Source of the DNA: Enterococcus songbeiensis
GTDB taxonomy: Bacteria > Bacillota > Bacilli > Lactobacillales > Enterococcaceae
Assembly: GCF_005405265.1 (NCBI RefSeq)
Contig: NZ_BJDS01000002.1
Coordinates: 62,001-126,000, forward strand
Length of the DNA stretch: 64,000 nt
Reading direction: 5' to 3'
In this document: positions 18,675 through 26,585 of the stretch, piece after piece
How positions within the stretch are numbered: the stretch's first letter is position 1
How the letters are laid out: each line of letters begins with the position of its first letter
Position numbers and translations under genes: made by a program
The notes under the pieces: generated by a model
What the model saw: the letters and a program-made list of their open reading frames with translations, nothing else
The model's database searches: none
Told to the model about the DNA's origin: nothing

Positions 18675-19973
18675 CTATTTTTCTTCAAGTAAACTCATTT
18701 CATCATAAACATCATCAAAATTTTGATAAATATCAACTAACGGGAAGGTTTCTTCTTTTCGGCTAGCCATTGATTTGACATTGATAACGCCCTTTGCCAA
18801 TTCATCTTCACCCAAAGTCAAGACCAATTTGGCACCGGCTTTGTCGGCTGTTTTAAATTGTGCCTTGGCTTTACGCTGCATCACGTCCCGATCAGCAGAA
18901 AAACCAAAATTACGGATGGCTTGGACAACCTTCAACGCTTCCACATTTGTTGCTTCGCCAATGCTGACAACATAGGCATCCAACTCATTCAATGCCGGCA
19001 CAACGACTTCTTCTGCCGCCAAGGTCAACAAGACCCGTTCGATTCCGATGGCAAAACCAAAGCCTGGTGTCGCAGGTCCCCCTAATTCTTCTACCAATTG
19101 ATCGTAACGTCCGCCGGCACAAATCGTTGCCTGTGCCCCCATTCCCGGTGCGTCACTCATGATTTCAAAAATCGTATGGGTGTAATAATCCAATCCCCGA
19201 ACCATGTTGCTGTCAATTTCGTAAGGAATATTTAACGCATCCAGCATCAGTACTACTTGGTCAAAATGCTTGCGGGCATCTTCGCTCAAATAATCCAAAA
19301 TCGATGGTGCGTCCGCAACAAATTGTTTGTCCCGTCGGTCTTTGCTGTCTAAGACCCGCAATGGATTTTCCTCTAACCGACGCTGTGAATCTTCACTAAG
19401 CTCTGCTTTATGAGGCATCAAGTAATCAATCAAAGCTTGTCGATAGGCTGCCCGAGTTTCTTTGTCCCCTAATGAATTGATGACTAAACGAATTTGCTGA
19501 ATACCTAGTTGTTTGAAGAAATCTAAAGCCATCGCCATACTTTCTACATCCGTCGCCGGATTTTCACTACCGAATGCTTCGACACCGATTTGGTGAAATT
19601 GACGTAAACGCCCTTTTTGCGGACGTTCATAGCGAAACATCGGGCCGATGTAAAAAGTTTTAAACGGCTTTGCAAATTCTGGACCATATAATTTATTTTC
19701 CACGAAAGAACGGACGATGGGCGCTGTACCTTCTGGGCGCAGGGTCACATGACGTTCTCCTTTATCAAAAAAGTCATACATTTCCTTTGATACGATATCG
19801 GTCGTGTCGCCAACACTGCGGGCGATCACTTCATAATGTTCAAAAATCGGTGTCCGAATTTCATTATACTGGTAATCATGAAACAACAAACGGGCTGTTT
19901 CTTCTACAAATTGCCATTTTTCTGATTCTCCCGGCAAGATATCATTGGTTCCTTTTGGACGTTGATAACTCAT
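18675..19973 (-). CDS. hisS: Histidyl-tRNA synthetase
   Basis: A 432-residue class II synthetase, standard length. It begins [15 protein letters not shown], has motif 2 at [21 protein letters not shown], the histidine-specific [13 protein letters not shown] and motif 3 in [12 protein letters not shown], then a C-terminal anticodon-binding domain. The open frame runs upstream into the leader, but the ATG at 19973 follows AGGAGGAAGAAAA and matches the family start. It is the first gene of the hisS-aspS operon, controlled by the T-box antiterminator that ends about 80 bases upstream. Confidence 0.97.
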   Translation of the reverse strand: MSYQRPKGTNDILPGESEKWQFVEETARLLFHDYQYNEIRTPIFEHYEVIARSVGDTTDIVSKEMYDFFDKGERHVTLRPEGTAPIVRSFVENKLYGPEFAKPFKTFYIGPMFRYERPQKGRLRQFHQIGVEAFGSENPATDVESMAMALDFFKQLGIQQIRLVINSLGDKETRAAYRQALIDYLMPHKAELSEDSQRRLEENPLRVLDSKDRRDKQFVADAPSILDYLSEDARKHFDQVVLMLDALNIPYEIDSNMVRGLDYYTHTIFEIMSDAPGMGAQATICAGGRYDQLVEELGGPATPGFGFAIGIERVLLTLAAEEVVVPALNELDAYVVSIGEATNVEALKVVQAIRNFGFSADRDVMQRKAKAQFKTADKAGAKLVLTLGEDELAKGVINVKSMASRKEETFPLVDIYQNFDDVYDEMSLLEEK

Positions 19974-20051
19974 TTTTCTTCCTCCTATTAATTGTCTTAT
20001 GCCAAAGACGCACCTGCGAACAGTGTCTTCGTAAAAAACGTGTCGGCAAAT

Positions 20052-20308
20052 TTTTTCAATAAAAAAATCGCCCCTGTTCATTGAACAAGGGCGAATGACT
20101 GTCATACGCGGTACCACCTAAATTTGAAAACAGCAAGCTGTCTTCCTCTAAGCAAATAACGTTTGCACACGGAACGGCTTTTCTCCCGTTCATCTCCAGA
20201 GCGTCCTTCTGTTGCAACCCTTAAACTAGTTTCAGCCACGCTAGTTCTCTCTTGAAAGCTGCCTGCAACGTACTTTCTCTTTCAGCGATTTTCATATTAC
20301 CATTAACC
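20052..20308 (-). promoter_or_regulatory. T-box leader of hisS-aspS with Asp (GAC) specifier
   Basis: On the minus strand the invariant T-box core GGTGGTACCGCG lies at 20107-20118, followed by a terminator hairpin CGCCCTTGTTC/GAACAGGGGCG at 20069-20093 with a T run. Upstream, a stem I region with AGAGAGAAC and GTGGCTGAAAC contains a specifier-loop context AGAAGGACGCTC, in which GAC (20203-20205) is the likely specifier. This is the known T-box logic: uncharged tRNA-Asp binds and stabilises the antiterminator, allowing read-through into hisS-aspS. The codon call is by eye. Confidence 0.9.
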
Positions 20309-20314
20309 TACTAA

Positions 20315-20343
20315 ATTATACTAGAAATGTCAAGATGTTTCAT
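20315..20343 (-). promoter_or_regulatory. Promoter of the hisS T-box transcript
   Basis: A perfect TATAAT (20315-20320 on the complement) is preceded at 17 bases by ATGAAA as -35. A TTGACA is also present nearby, but at a seven-base spacing that cannot serve this -10. Confidence 0.65.
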
Positions 20344-20454
20344 GGAAATTTTCAAAACAAGGTTTTTCTTTTTGCCAACTTGCTTTAAACTAAATGAAAG
20401 ACAATTAAAAACTGCAGCTGAGCTTTGCTTGTCCTGCTTAAGGAGAAATCACCT

Positions 20455-20880
20455 ATGAATCTATATCCCGGTTATGTCCGTACCCCTCATTATTACGAAA
20501 CTGATCAGATGGGGATCATTCACCATTCCAATTACATTCGCTGGTTTGAAGAAGCCCGCGTAGCATTGTTGGACTATTTACACCTGCCCTATCAACAATT
20601 GGAAGCCGCCGGAATCATCGTTCCCGTTTTAGCGGTCAGTTGTCAGTACAAGCAGATGATTCGCTACGGTGATTCAATTCGCATTGCAATTTTTGTCGAA
20701 AACTATACCGGTACTCGATTGGATTTTCGTTACGAGATTTACAATACTAAAGAACAACTTCTGACCACCGGTACCAGTGAACACTGTTTTTTGAATCGAG
20801 GAACTGGTCGTCTAATTCAATTAAAGAAAACCCAGCCGGAAATGCACCAAATTTTTGCGACATACGCAAAATTGCACTGA
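20455..20880 (+). CDS. Acyl-CoA thioesterase, YbgC/4-hydroxybenzoyl-CoA thioesterase family
   Basis: A 141-residue hotdog-fold protein. The signature YYETDQMGIIHHSNYIRWFEEAR near the N-terminus carries the catalytic Asp of the YbgC family, and GTSEHCFLNRGTGR closes the fold. These enzymes hydrolyse thioesters of CoA in the cytoplasm; the acyl group is unknown. I start at the ATG at 20455, preceded by AAGGAG, rather than an in-frame ATG 30 bases upstream without a ribosome-binding site. It is transcribed away from the hisS leader and has no obvious partner. Confidence 0.88.
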   Translation: MNLYPGYVRTPHYYETDQMGIIHHSNYIRWFEEARVALLDYLHLPYQQLEAAGIIVPVLAVSCQYKQMIRYGDSIRIAIFVENYTGTRLDFRYEIYNTKEQLLTTGTSEHCFLNRGTGRLIQLKKTQPEMHQIFATYAKLH

Positions 20881-20946
20881 TTTTTTTCTGAAAGTTTCAA
20901 AAAACCTTAAAAAAAGCGCATATCATAGAAATAACAGGCAGACATC

Positions 20947-20975
20947 TTGCATATTTTCAACCGCTTTCCTATAAT
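20947..20975 (+). promoter_or_regulatory. Promoter of the 56-aa gene
   Basis: TTGCAT (20947-20952), a 17-base spacer and a perfect TATAAT (20970-20975) precede the small gene at 21008 by about 30 bases, giving a leader just long enough for its AAGGGGG ribosome-binding site. Confidence 0.75.
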
Positions 20976-21007
20976 ATGAAGTAATCTAAAGAAAAGGGGG
21001 AACCTGG

Positions 21008-21178
21008 ATGTATGCAGTCAAAGTCTTTCACGGCTATATCGCAAAAGACGGTCATCGTACGCGGGACAAGTCGCCAGAAAAGCTGATGATTTTTTCTGAC
21101 AAAAGACAATCAGAGCTGTTTGCACAACGCATCGGCGGTCGTGTCAAACAAATCGAACTCAGGGAAAAGCAATGCTAA
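21008..21178 (+). CDS. Uncharacterised 56-residue protein
   Basis: A short gene with every expression signal: its own TTGCAT/TATAAT promoter, an AAAAGGGGGAA ribosome-binding site eight bases before the ATG, and a terminator 40 bases after the TAA. The product is hydrophilic and basic, starting MYAVKVFHGYIAKDGH, with a predicted strand-turn start and a helical centre (SDKRQSELFAQRIGG), ending in a single cysteine. It has no signal peptide and no membrane span. I do not recognise a family. It sits between the thioesterase and the TetR gene but shares a transcript with neither. Confidence 0.7.
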   Translation: MYAVKVFHGYIAKDGHRTRDKSPEKLMIFSDKRQSELFAQRIGGRVKQIELREKQC

Positions 21179-21218
21179 CGGGCTGGTGGTTGTTCTCAGA
21201 AACGATTCGTAACAATTA

Positions 21219-21268
21219 AAGGCGAAAACACTCTCTAAGAAAAATCGAGAATGTTTTCGCCTTTTTGT
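21219..21268. terminator. Bidirectional terminator between the 56-aa gene and tetR
   Basis: AGGCGAAAACA-CTCTC pairs with GAGA-ATGTTTTCGCCT and is followed by TTTTTGTTTT on the plus strand and TTTAATTGTT on the minus strand. Confidence 0.8.
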
Positions 21269-21269
21269 T

Positions 21270-21869
21270 TTACCCTTCGTCCGGTGCAATACCCTTTAAA
21301 ATCATTTCTGTCCATTCCTGCGTATAAGGCATGATTTTTGCATAAATCCGTGGATTGGAAATTCCCTCCACCAAAGCTTCAAAATACAGCAACAGAAATT
21401 CATCTGAATATTTCAAGGCAACTTTGCCTTCTTTTCGTCCCCGATGAAAAAGATCCAACATAATCGTAAAACTTTCCTTACTATATTCTTCCATCAAGGT
21501 GGAGAGATCATCATCTTTTTTTTGAGTGACATGGTCCATCAAATCGATATAAAATCGTTTATTCACCTTCTCAAAAAAATGAATCTTATTTTTACTCATA
21601 GCAATAATCGTTTCTTCAAAAGGTCGGTTTTCCTTCATGATCTGCCGGGCAGTATCTCCCATCCGATTCAAAAAATCCTTGAATACTTCGCTGATCAAGT
21701 TTTCCTTATTACCAAAATACTTAAAAATCGTCGCCTTGCTGACTCCAGATTGTTTGACGATTTCTTCAACCGTCACATTTTCGATTCCTGTGTTTGAATT
21801 CATCAGCTCAAAGGTCGCATGTAACACTTGTTGCTTCTTTTCTTCCGTTCGTTTTTCAAAGCCATTCAT
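21270..21869 (-). CDS. TetR family transcriptional regulator of the adjacent ABC exporter
   Basis: A 199-residue repressor-type protein. The N-terminal helix-turn-helix is clear (VTVEEIVKQSGVSKATIFKYFGNKENLISEVF, residues about 28-60); the C-terminal ligand and dimer domain is divergent, as usual. It is divergent from an ABC exporter operon, and its own promoter (-35 TTGATA 21971-21976, -10 TATAAT 21948-21953) overlaps an inverted repeat that is a candidate operator. Control of itself and of the exporter in response to a toxic compound is the natural inference; the ligand is unknown. The ribosome-binding site is weak. Confidence 0.88.
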   Translation of the reverse strand: MNGFEKRTEEKKQQVLHATFELMNSNTGIENVTVEEIVKQSGVSKATIFKYFGNKENLISEVFKDFLNRMGDTARQIMKENRPFEETIIAMSKNKIHFFEKVNKRFYIDLMDHVTQKKDDDLSTLMEEYSKESFTIMLDLFHRGRKEGKVALKYSDEFLLLYFEALVEGISNPRIYAKIMPYTQEWTEMILKGIAPDEG

Positions 21870-21947
21870 TTGAATGCCAACTTTCTATTTAATGGATATA
21901 AAATAAAGGTTTTAAACATTAATTTCGTCCATAAGTTTTCTATTCCT

Positions 21948-22038
21948 ATTATATATAGTAAGTTATAAACTATCAAGTGAAAAATAGTTTTATTTTTATA
22001 GTATTTCCGTTGACTATCCGATGAAAAAGGAATATTAT
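21948..22038. promoter_or_regulatory. Divergent tetR / ABC exporter promoters with candidate operator
   Basis: Minus strand: TTGATA (21971-21976), 17 bases, TATAAT (21948-21953). Plus strand: TTGACT (22010-22015), 17 bases, TATTAT (22033-22038). Between them ATAAACTAT (21965-21973) is mirrored by ATAGTTTTAT (21984-21993), and the 10-mer ATAAACTATC recurs at 22089-22098, beyond the exporter -10. The remaining bases up to the exporter start at 22191 hold nothing else that I can see. A TetR operator is inferred. Confidence 0.7.
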
Positions 22039-22190
22039 CTACCTTGTAAATGAACTTTAGTTTAAAACAACGGAAAATAAGCAAGAAAATAAACTATCTA
22101 TCGCAATAATTTTTCTTTTTGTTTATCTTTCTCTTGGGACAAACCGGAAAGCACGTTATAAATTTGGAAATAAAAAGGAGTTATAGGGTT

Positions 22191-23072
22191 ATGGCAGAAA
22201 TTGTGAAAGTACAAGGTTTGCAAAAGAAATTTGGAAAGTTCCAAGCACTATATAATGTTTCTTTTACAGTCGGTGCGGGTGAAGTGGTTGGGTTTATCGG
22301 ACCAAATGGTGCAGGAAAATCAACAACTATCCGGACGTTACTGGGCATTATCAATCGTGACGGCGGAGCGGCAGAAATCTTTGGCAAAGATGTTTGGAAG
22401 GATAGTTTGGATATTCATAAACGAATCTCTTATGTTCCCGGAGATGTCGCTCTTTGGGGAAATCTGACTGGTGGCGAAATCATTGATTTGTTCATTAAAC
22501 TTCATGGCGGCGGGGACAAAGCCAAACGGGATCACCTGATCAAACGTTTTGAATTAGATCCTAAGAAAAAAGCCAAAGGATATTCAAAAGGAAATCGTCA
22601 AAAAGTCGGCTTGATTGCCGCATTGTCCGTTGATTCTGATTTGTATATCTTTGATGAACCAACTTCCGGACTTGATCCTCTAATGGAAGCAGTCTTCCAA
22701 GATGAAGTGGAAAAAATTAAAAACGCCGGCAAAGCGATTCTGCTTTCCTCTCATATTTTAAGTGAAGTAGAACGTCTGGCTGACAAAGTCGTAATTATCC
22801 GCCAAGGAAAAGTGGTGGAAACAGGTACACTGGACGAATTGCGCCACTTGACCCGTTCTACTGTTACTTTAACAGCAGACGGCGATGTGTCTTCTTTAGC
22901 TTCTCTGCAAGGTGTCCACGATTTTGTACAAAAAGAGCACCAGGCTAAATTCTCAGCAGATAATCAATATATCAATGACATTTTGCTGGCTGCTGCTAAA
23001 TTAGGCGTGAAAAAATTTGAATCAGTGCCGCCAACGCTTGAAGATTTATTCATGCGTCATTATGAAGGCTAA
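22191..23072 (+). CDS. ABC transporter ATP-binding protein
   Basis: A 293-residue ATPase with Walker A GPNGAGKSTT, a Q-loop region, signature YSKGNRQKVGLIAAL in place of LSGGQ, Walker B DLYIFDEPTSGLDPL and the switch His in LLSSHILSEVERLADK. The C-terminal extension (about 215-293) is typical of drug-export subunits of the CcmA/DrrA type. I start at the ATG at 22191 after AAAGGAG, matching MAEIVKVQGLQKKFGKF. It is followed after 23 bases by its permease and is preceded by a divergent TetR gene, so it is very probably an inducible exporter. Confidence 0.92.
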   Translation: MAEIVKVQGLQKKFGKFQALYNVSFTVGAGEVVGFIGPNGAGKSTTIRTLLGIINRDGGAAEIFGKDVWKDSLDIHKRISYVPGDVALWGNLTGGEIIDLFIKLHGGGDKAKRDHLIKRFELDPKKKAKGYSKGNRQKVGLIAALSVDSDLYIFDEPTSGLDPLMEAVFQDEVEKIKNAGKAILLSSHILSEVERLADKVVIIRQGKVVETGTLDELRHLTRSTVTLTADGDVSSLASLQGVHDFVQKEHQAKFSADNQYINDILLAAAKLGVKKFESVPPTLEDLFMRHYEG

Positions 23073-23095
23073 GTGGTGGAACGGAGGAAAAAAAG

Positions 23096-24709
23096 ATGAA
23101 TGAAAAATTTGCACGTTGGGGCGTACTTTTTGTACAGTACCTAAAACGTGACTGGAAAAAAATTATTTTTTGGGTTTTGGGAATTGGGTTGTTTTCCGGA
23201 GCATATGTTCCTGCTTTTGAAGAAATCGCCAAAGGGCAAGGTGCTGCCGGTATGTTTGAAACCATGCAAAATCCGGCAATGATCTCGATGGTAGGTCCAA
23301 CACCGATCACAAACGGGGCAGATTACACGATTGGTGCCATGTACGCTCATGAAATGCTGCTGTTTTGTGGATTATTTGCAATGATTATTTCCGCCTTGCA
23401 TGTTGTGGGTCACACCCGCAAAGAAGAAGATTTAGGTCTTACTGAATTGGTGCGCTCCTTCCGTGTAGGACGTCAGGCAAATTCGTTAGCGGTTTTAGCA
23501 GAAACAATTTTGATCAATCTTTTGATGGCAGTTGTCATCAGCGGCGCAATGATCAGCTTCGGTGTGGATTCCATCACAACTACCGGCGCGATACTTTTCG
23601 GTTTGTCCATCGCCTTCTCCGGTGTCCTTGGGGCGGTCATCGCCTTAGTCATGGCGCAAATCATGCCGACTTCTTCCGGTGCAACGGGTGCTTCTCTTGG
23701 TATCGTCGGCTTGTTGTACATTGTGCGGGCGGGGACCGATGTTTCCAATCTAGATTTGTCCGCTTTTAACCCAATGAGCTGGACCTATCTCACCTATCCT
23801 TTTACTGAAAATAATTGGTTGCCATTGCTTTGGGGATTGCTTTTTATTCTGGTGATGGTCCTTCTCGCCTTTGCTCTTGAAGGAGGTCGTGACATGAATG
23901 CTGGTTATCTTCCTGAACGAGAAGGTCGGGCAACCGCGAAAAAATCACTGCTTTCTGTTCACGGCTTATTTATCAAGCTGAACAAAGGTGTAACGATTAG
24001 CTGGTTGATTGCTTTTGTTATCATGGGGGCTGCTTATGGCTCAATCTATGGTGATATGCAAACCTTCCTTGAAAGCAACGACTTGATGAAACAAATGTTT
24101 GCTGCAACCGGAGCTTCGATTGAAGAATCCTTTACCGGTACAATCATGATTGTGCTGACTGGTTTAGCAACGATTTTACCAGTTGCAATCATCAACAAGC
24201 TATTTGCAGAAGAAGTTCGTCTGCATCTAAGCCAACTGTATTCAACAAAGATCACCCGTGGACAATTATACTGGACCACAATTGCCTTGGCACTTATCGC
24301 CAGCGTGATTGGTGTCTTGTTGAGTGCCGGTAGTTTAGGCGGTACCGCACTTGCGGCTATGGGAGATGGTGCTTCCATGGACATGGGGGACTTTTTAGCT
24401 GCTGGATTTAATTTTTATCCTGCTGTTTTATTCTGCGCAGGTCTTGCTGCTCTTGCGCTAGGCTGGGCACCTAAAGTTGGAAAATTGATTTATGCCTACC
24501 TTGCTTATTCCTTCATGCTGAATTATTTTGGCGGCATCTTGGATTTGCCTGATTGGTTTATGAAAACGGCTATCCAAAGTTGGATACCTCAAATGCCATT
24601 GGAAAAATTTGATGCGCCTACCTTCCTCACGATTACTGCGATCAGTTTGGTTCTGATCCTTTTAGGTTACGTTGGATATAAAAAACGTGATATGGTGGAA
24701 GGCGCCTAA
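23096..24709 (+). CDS. ABC exporter permease, tetronasin-resistance type
   Basis: A 537-residue membrane protein with about twelve spans in two similar halves. It starts with a basic cytoplasmic helix (YLKRDWKKIIFWVLGIGLF) and contains AMYAHEMLLFCGLFAMIISALHVVGHTRKEEDLGLTELVRSF-type sequence (landmark: RKEEDLGLTELVRS), mirrored in the second half by AEEVRLHLSQLYSTKITR. This double-length form resembles the TnrB2 tetronasin exporter permease. It forms the membrane pore for the ATPase upstream, which has an AGGAGG site seven bases before this gene's ATG. The substrate, possibly a polyether ionophore or other hydrophobic drug, is inferred. Confidence 0.87.
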   Translation: MNEKFARWGVLFVQYLKRDWKKIIFWVLGIGLFSGAYVPAFEEIAKGQGAAGMFETMQNPAMISMVGPTPITNGADYTIGAMYAHEMLLFCGLFAMIISALHVVGHTRKEEDLGLTELVRSFRVGRQANSLAVLAETILINLLMAVVISGAMISFGVDSITTTGAILFGLSIAFSGVLGAVIALVMAQIMPTSSGATGASLGIVGLLYIVRAGTDVSNLDLSAFNPMSWTYLTYPFTENNWLPLLWGLLFILVMVLLAFALEGGRDMNAGYLPEREGRATAKKSLLSVHGLFIKLNKGVTISWLIAFVIMGAAYGSIYGDMQTFLESNDLMKQMFAATGASIEESFTGTIMIVLTGLATILPVAIINKLFAEEVRLHLSQLYSTKITRGQLYWTTIALALIASVIGVLLSAGSLGGTALAAMGDGASMDMGDFLAAGFNFYPAVLFCAGLAALALGWAPKVGKLIYAYLAYSFMLNYFGGILDLPDWFMKTAIQSWIPQMPLEKFDAPTFLTITAISLVLILLGYVGYKKRDMVEGA

Positions 24710-24710
24710 C

Positions 24711-24751
24711 AAAAAAACGGGAAGCTCAACTTCGAGCTTTCCCGTTTTTTT
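24711..24751. terminator. Bidirectional terminator between the exporter and arsC
   Basis: ACGGGAAGCTC pairs with GAGCTTTCCCGT around AACTTC, with A and T runs of seven on either side; it lies between two convergent genes. Confidence 0.9.
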
Positions 24752-25160
24752 AATCTTTTAATCCAGCGACCAGAGCTTTGATTGTGTCTCTGGTTTCGCG
24801 AAAAGCTTCCATAATCGTTTCTTCTGAGCCGGTCACTCGTGCCGGGTCTTGCAGATCCCAATGCAGATGGGTAGCGGATTGGGGGATTACTGGACACTTA
24901 TCCTTGGCATCACCACACAAGGTCACGATCAAATCCGCATTGGCAAAATAATTCGGATCAATCAAATCAGAAGTCTGCTGCCGAATATCCACACCATCTT
25001 CCAGCATGACGGCGACTGCTCGTGGATTCAATCCATGAGTTTCGATACCGGCACTGCGGATTTCTACTTCCTCGGCAGGCAGTAACAGATGCCCGTATCC
25101 TTCTGCCATTTGACTTCGACAAGAATTTCCAGTACACAAAAAATAAATTTTTTTCTTCAT
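24750..25160 (-). CDS. arsC: Thioredoxin-coupled arsenate reductase / low-molecular-weight phosphatase fold
   Basis: A 136-residue protein with the phosphatase P-loop CX5R (Cys9 to Arg15, CTGNSCR) and the redox pair Cys82 and Cys89 (TLCGDAKDKCP). That three-cysteine arrangement is diagnostic of thioredoxin-linked ArsC of Staphylococcus and Bacillus, which reduces arsenate to arsenite. No arsB, acr3 or arsR gene is adjacent, so it is an orphan copy and the arsenite efflux pump must be elsewhere. The length is normal for the family. Confidence 0.92.
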   Translation of the reverse strand: MKKKIYFLCTGNSCRSQMAEGYGHLLLPAEEVEIRSAGIETHGLNPRAVAVMLEDGVDIRQQTSDLIDPNYFANADLIVTLCGDAKDKCPVIPQSATHLHWDLQDPARVTGSEETIMEAFRETRDTIKALVAGLKD

Positions 25161-25246
25161 TCACTAATTCCCCTTGAAAAAATTCTTTAACAAATTGTTT
25201 GATTATATTTAGCATACTTGATTTTACATAGGAAGGCGAGGAAAAA

Positions 25247-25810
25247 TTAATTCTTCTTTTGAATAAACCAACCTTCTGGTAAAACCCAAAACAATGCGAC
25301 GATTCCACGTCCAATCAATGCAACAGGAGGAAAAAAAGGTACAATCGTCAGCAAAAGGAGATTGATCGCAATTGACAAACGATTGCGCCAATCTCGCTTG
25401 CGGGCTATTTTCACTCTTGAATTTGCCTTTCCAGCCGCATAACCGATTAGAGCAAAAGAAAATGTCCACATGGCAAAAATTACTGCATACACAAATTCCG
25501 GCCAAAAGGCAGAAAAATCACGACTGACCCAACTTGTCGCAAAAGGACATAGAGACAGCCAAAAAATCCAGAAAAAATTCGCCCAAATAATCCTTCGATT
25601 GATTTTTGTTACGCGACTGAATAAATAATGGTGGGCATTCCAAATAATTACGATATAAATAAAACTGATGGTATAGGTCATGAACACTTCTTTTAAGTCC
25701 AAAAGCCCTTTCAAATTGGTCGTCATCGGTGCCCGTAATTCCAAAACCATTAATGTTAAGATAATTGCTGTCACGCCATCAGTAATGGCTTCCAAACGAG
25801 TCTTCGTCAT
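25247..25810 (-). CDS. TMEM175/DUF1211 family potassium channel-like protein
   Basis: A 187-residue protein with six hydrophobic spans, matching the bacterial TMEM175 family of potassium-selective channels. The first helix carries RLEAITDGVTAIILTLMVLELR; family members usually have Phe-Ser-Asp where this protein has Ile-Thr-Asp. It also has WNAHHYLFSRV and NRRIIWANFFWIFWLSLCPF, typical of helices 3 and 4. It would work as a multimer in the membrane. The substitution in the FSD motif could alter gating or selectivity. It is expressed alone; the 145 bases upstream have no obvious structure. Confidence 0.82.
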   Translation of the reverse strand: MTKTRLEAITDGVTAIILTLMVLELRAPMTTNLKGLLDLKEVFMTYTISFIYIVIIWNAHHYLFSRVTKINRRIIWANFFWIFWLSLCPFATSWVSRDFSAFWPEFVYAVIFAMWTFSFALIGYAAGKANSRVKIARKRDWRNRLSIAINLLLLTIVPFFPPVALIGRGIVALFWVLPEGWFIQKKN

Positions 25811-25955
25811 GAAATTATCCCCCTACTTTTATCTACTGGCATTATGCGCCAAAAAAGCAAAGACAGCAATTTGTTTTTCTTGCAGAAAAAATCCCCCTCA
25901 ATGGCGCAGGAAAACGCCCAAAACAGCTACTAATTATACAAAAAACGAGTACTCA

Positions 25956-26540
25956 CTATTTTTGTACCATTGTTTCTGGCCATTTCTGATGCCAAGCTTC
26001 GGCTTTTTTTTGGTAGATTGCTTCTGAAATCAAGGTCTTATTTGGACGAATCGTTCCCGAAAACAAATCATTTAATCCAAATGGTGCAAAGATGACAAAT
26101 TGCCCCTTCTCCAATCGTATTCCTACAGATGTGGCGGTCGTCGGCCATGTACTGATTGCCTGTTCGACACTTTCGTAAGGTGCAATCGGATACCCGAATG
26201 CCTTTTCGTACCATAAATGAACCCTTGCCTCATTTGCAATATCGATTTTTACCGGGAAGTCACCAATTGTTTTTCGAAGCATCGCCATAATAGCTTTTTC
26301 TTTTTCTTCCCTTAAATCCTCGTCAAAATAAACGATATCGATATCCTTAATACCATAATGAAGCGGTTTGTTATAGAGATGATTCCAAACCGTTTGAACG
26401 ATGCTGCCGCCACCGACATAATAATTGGGAAGTTCAAGTTGGGCAAGCTTTTGGAGGAGCGGAAACAACAAGGTATTTTCTTTTACAATTTTTTCTAACA
26501 AGGCTATTTGCTGAGCCAGTGGCAGATTTGCGCCATTCAC
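25956..26540 (-). CDS. Nucleotidyltransferase family protein (DUF925 type)
   Basis: A 194-residue protein starting at a GTG (26540) with AGGAAG ten bases upstream. The N-terminal half has the nucleotidyltransferase core, GGGSIVQTVWNHL followed by IKDIDIVYFDEDLREEKE, in which the DID pair would bind metal, and a third acidic residue in VKIDIANEARVHLWYE. The WYEKAFGYPIAPYESVEQAISTWPTTATSVG segment (landmark: STWPTTATSVG) is characteristic of the DUF925 family. The substrate is unknown. It lies 45 bases after truA and is probably the last gene of the MBL-TetR-truA unit. Confidence 0.82.
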   Translation of the reverse strand: MNGANLPLAQQIALLEKIVKENTLLFPLLQKLAQLELPNYYVGGGSIVQTVWNHLYNKPLHYGIKDIDIVYFDEDLREEKEKAIMAMLRKTIGDFPVKIDIANEARVHLWYEKAFGYPIAPYESVEQAISTWPTTATSVGIRLEKGQFVIFAPFGLNDLFSGTIRPNKTLISEAIYQKKAEAWHQKWPETMVQK

Positions 26541-26585
26541 TTTCTCTACGCTTCCTTTCTACACGAGATGCAATCAATACTTCTA

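Noticed and set aside
19670-20062. 130-codon open frame on the plus strand across the start of hisS
   Set aside because: Shadow of hisS with no ribosome-binding site; it would also cross the leader of the operon.
21901-22110. A possible small gene in the tetR-exporter gap
   Set aside because: The open frame on the minus strand lacks a ribosome-binding site and covers two promoters and the operator repeats.
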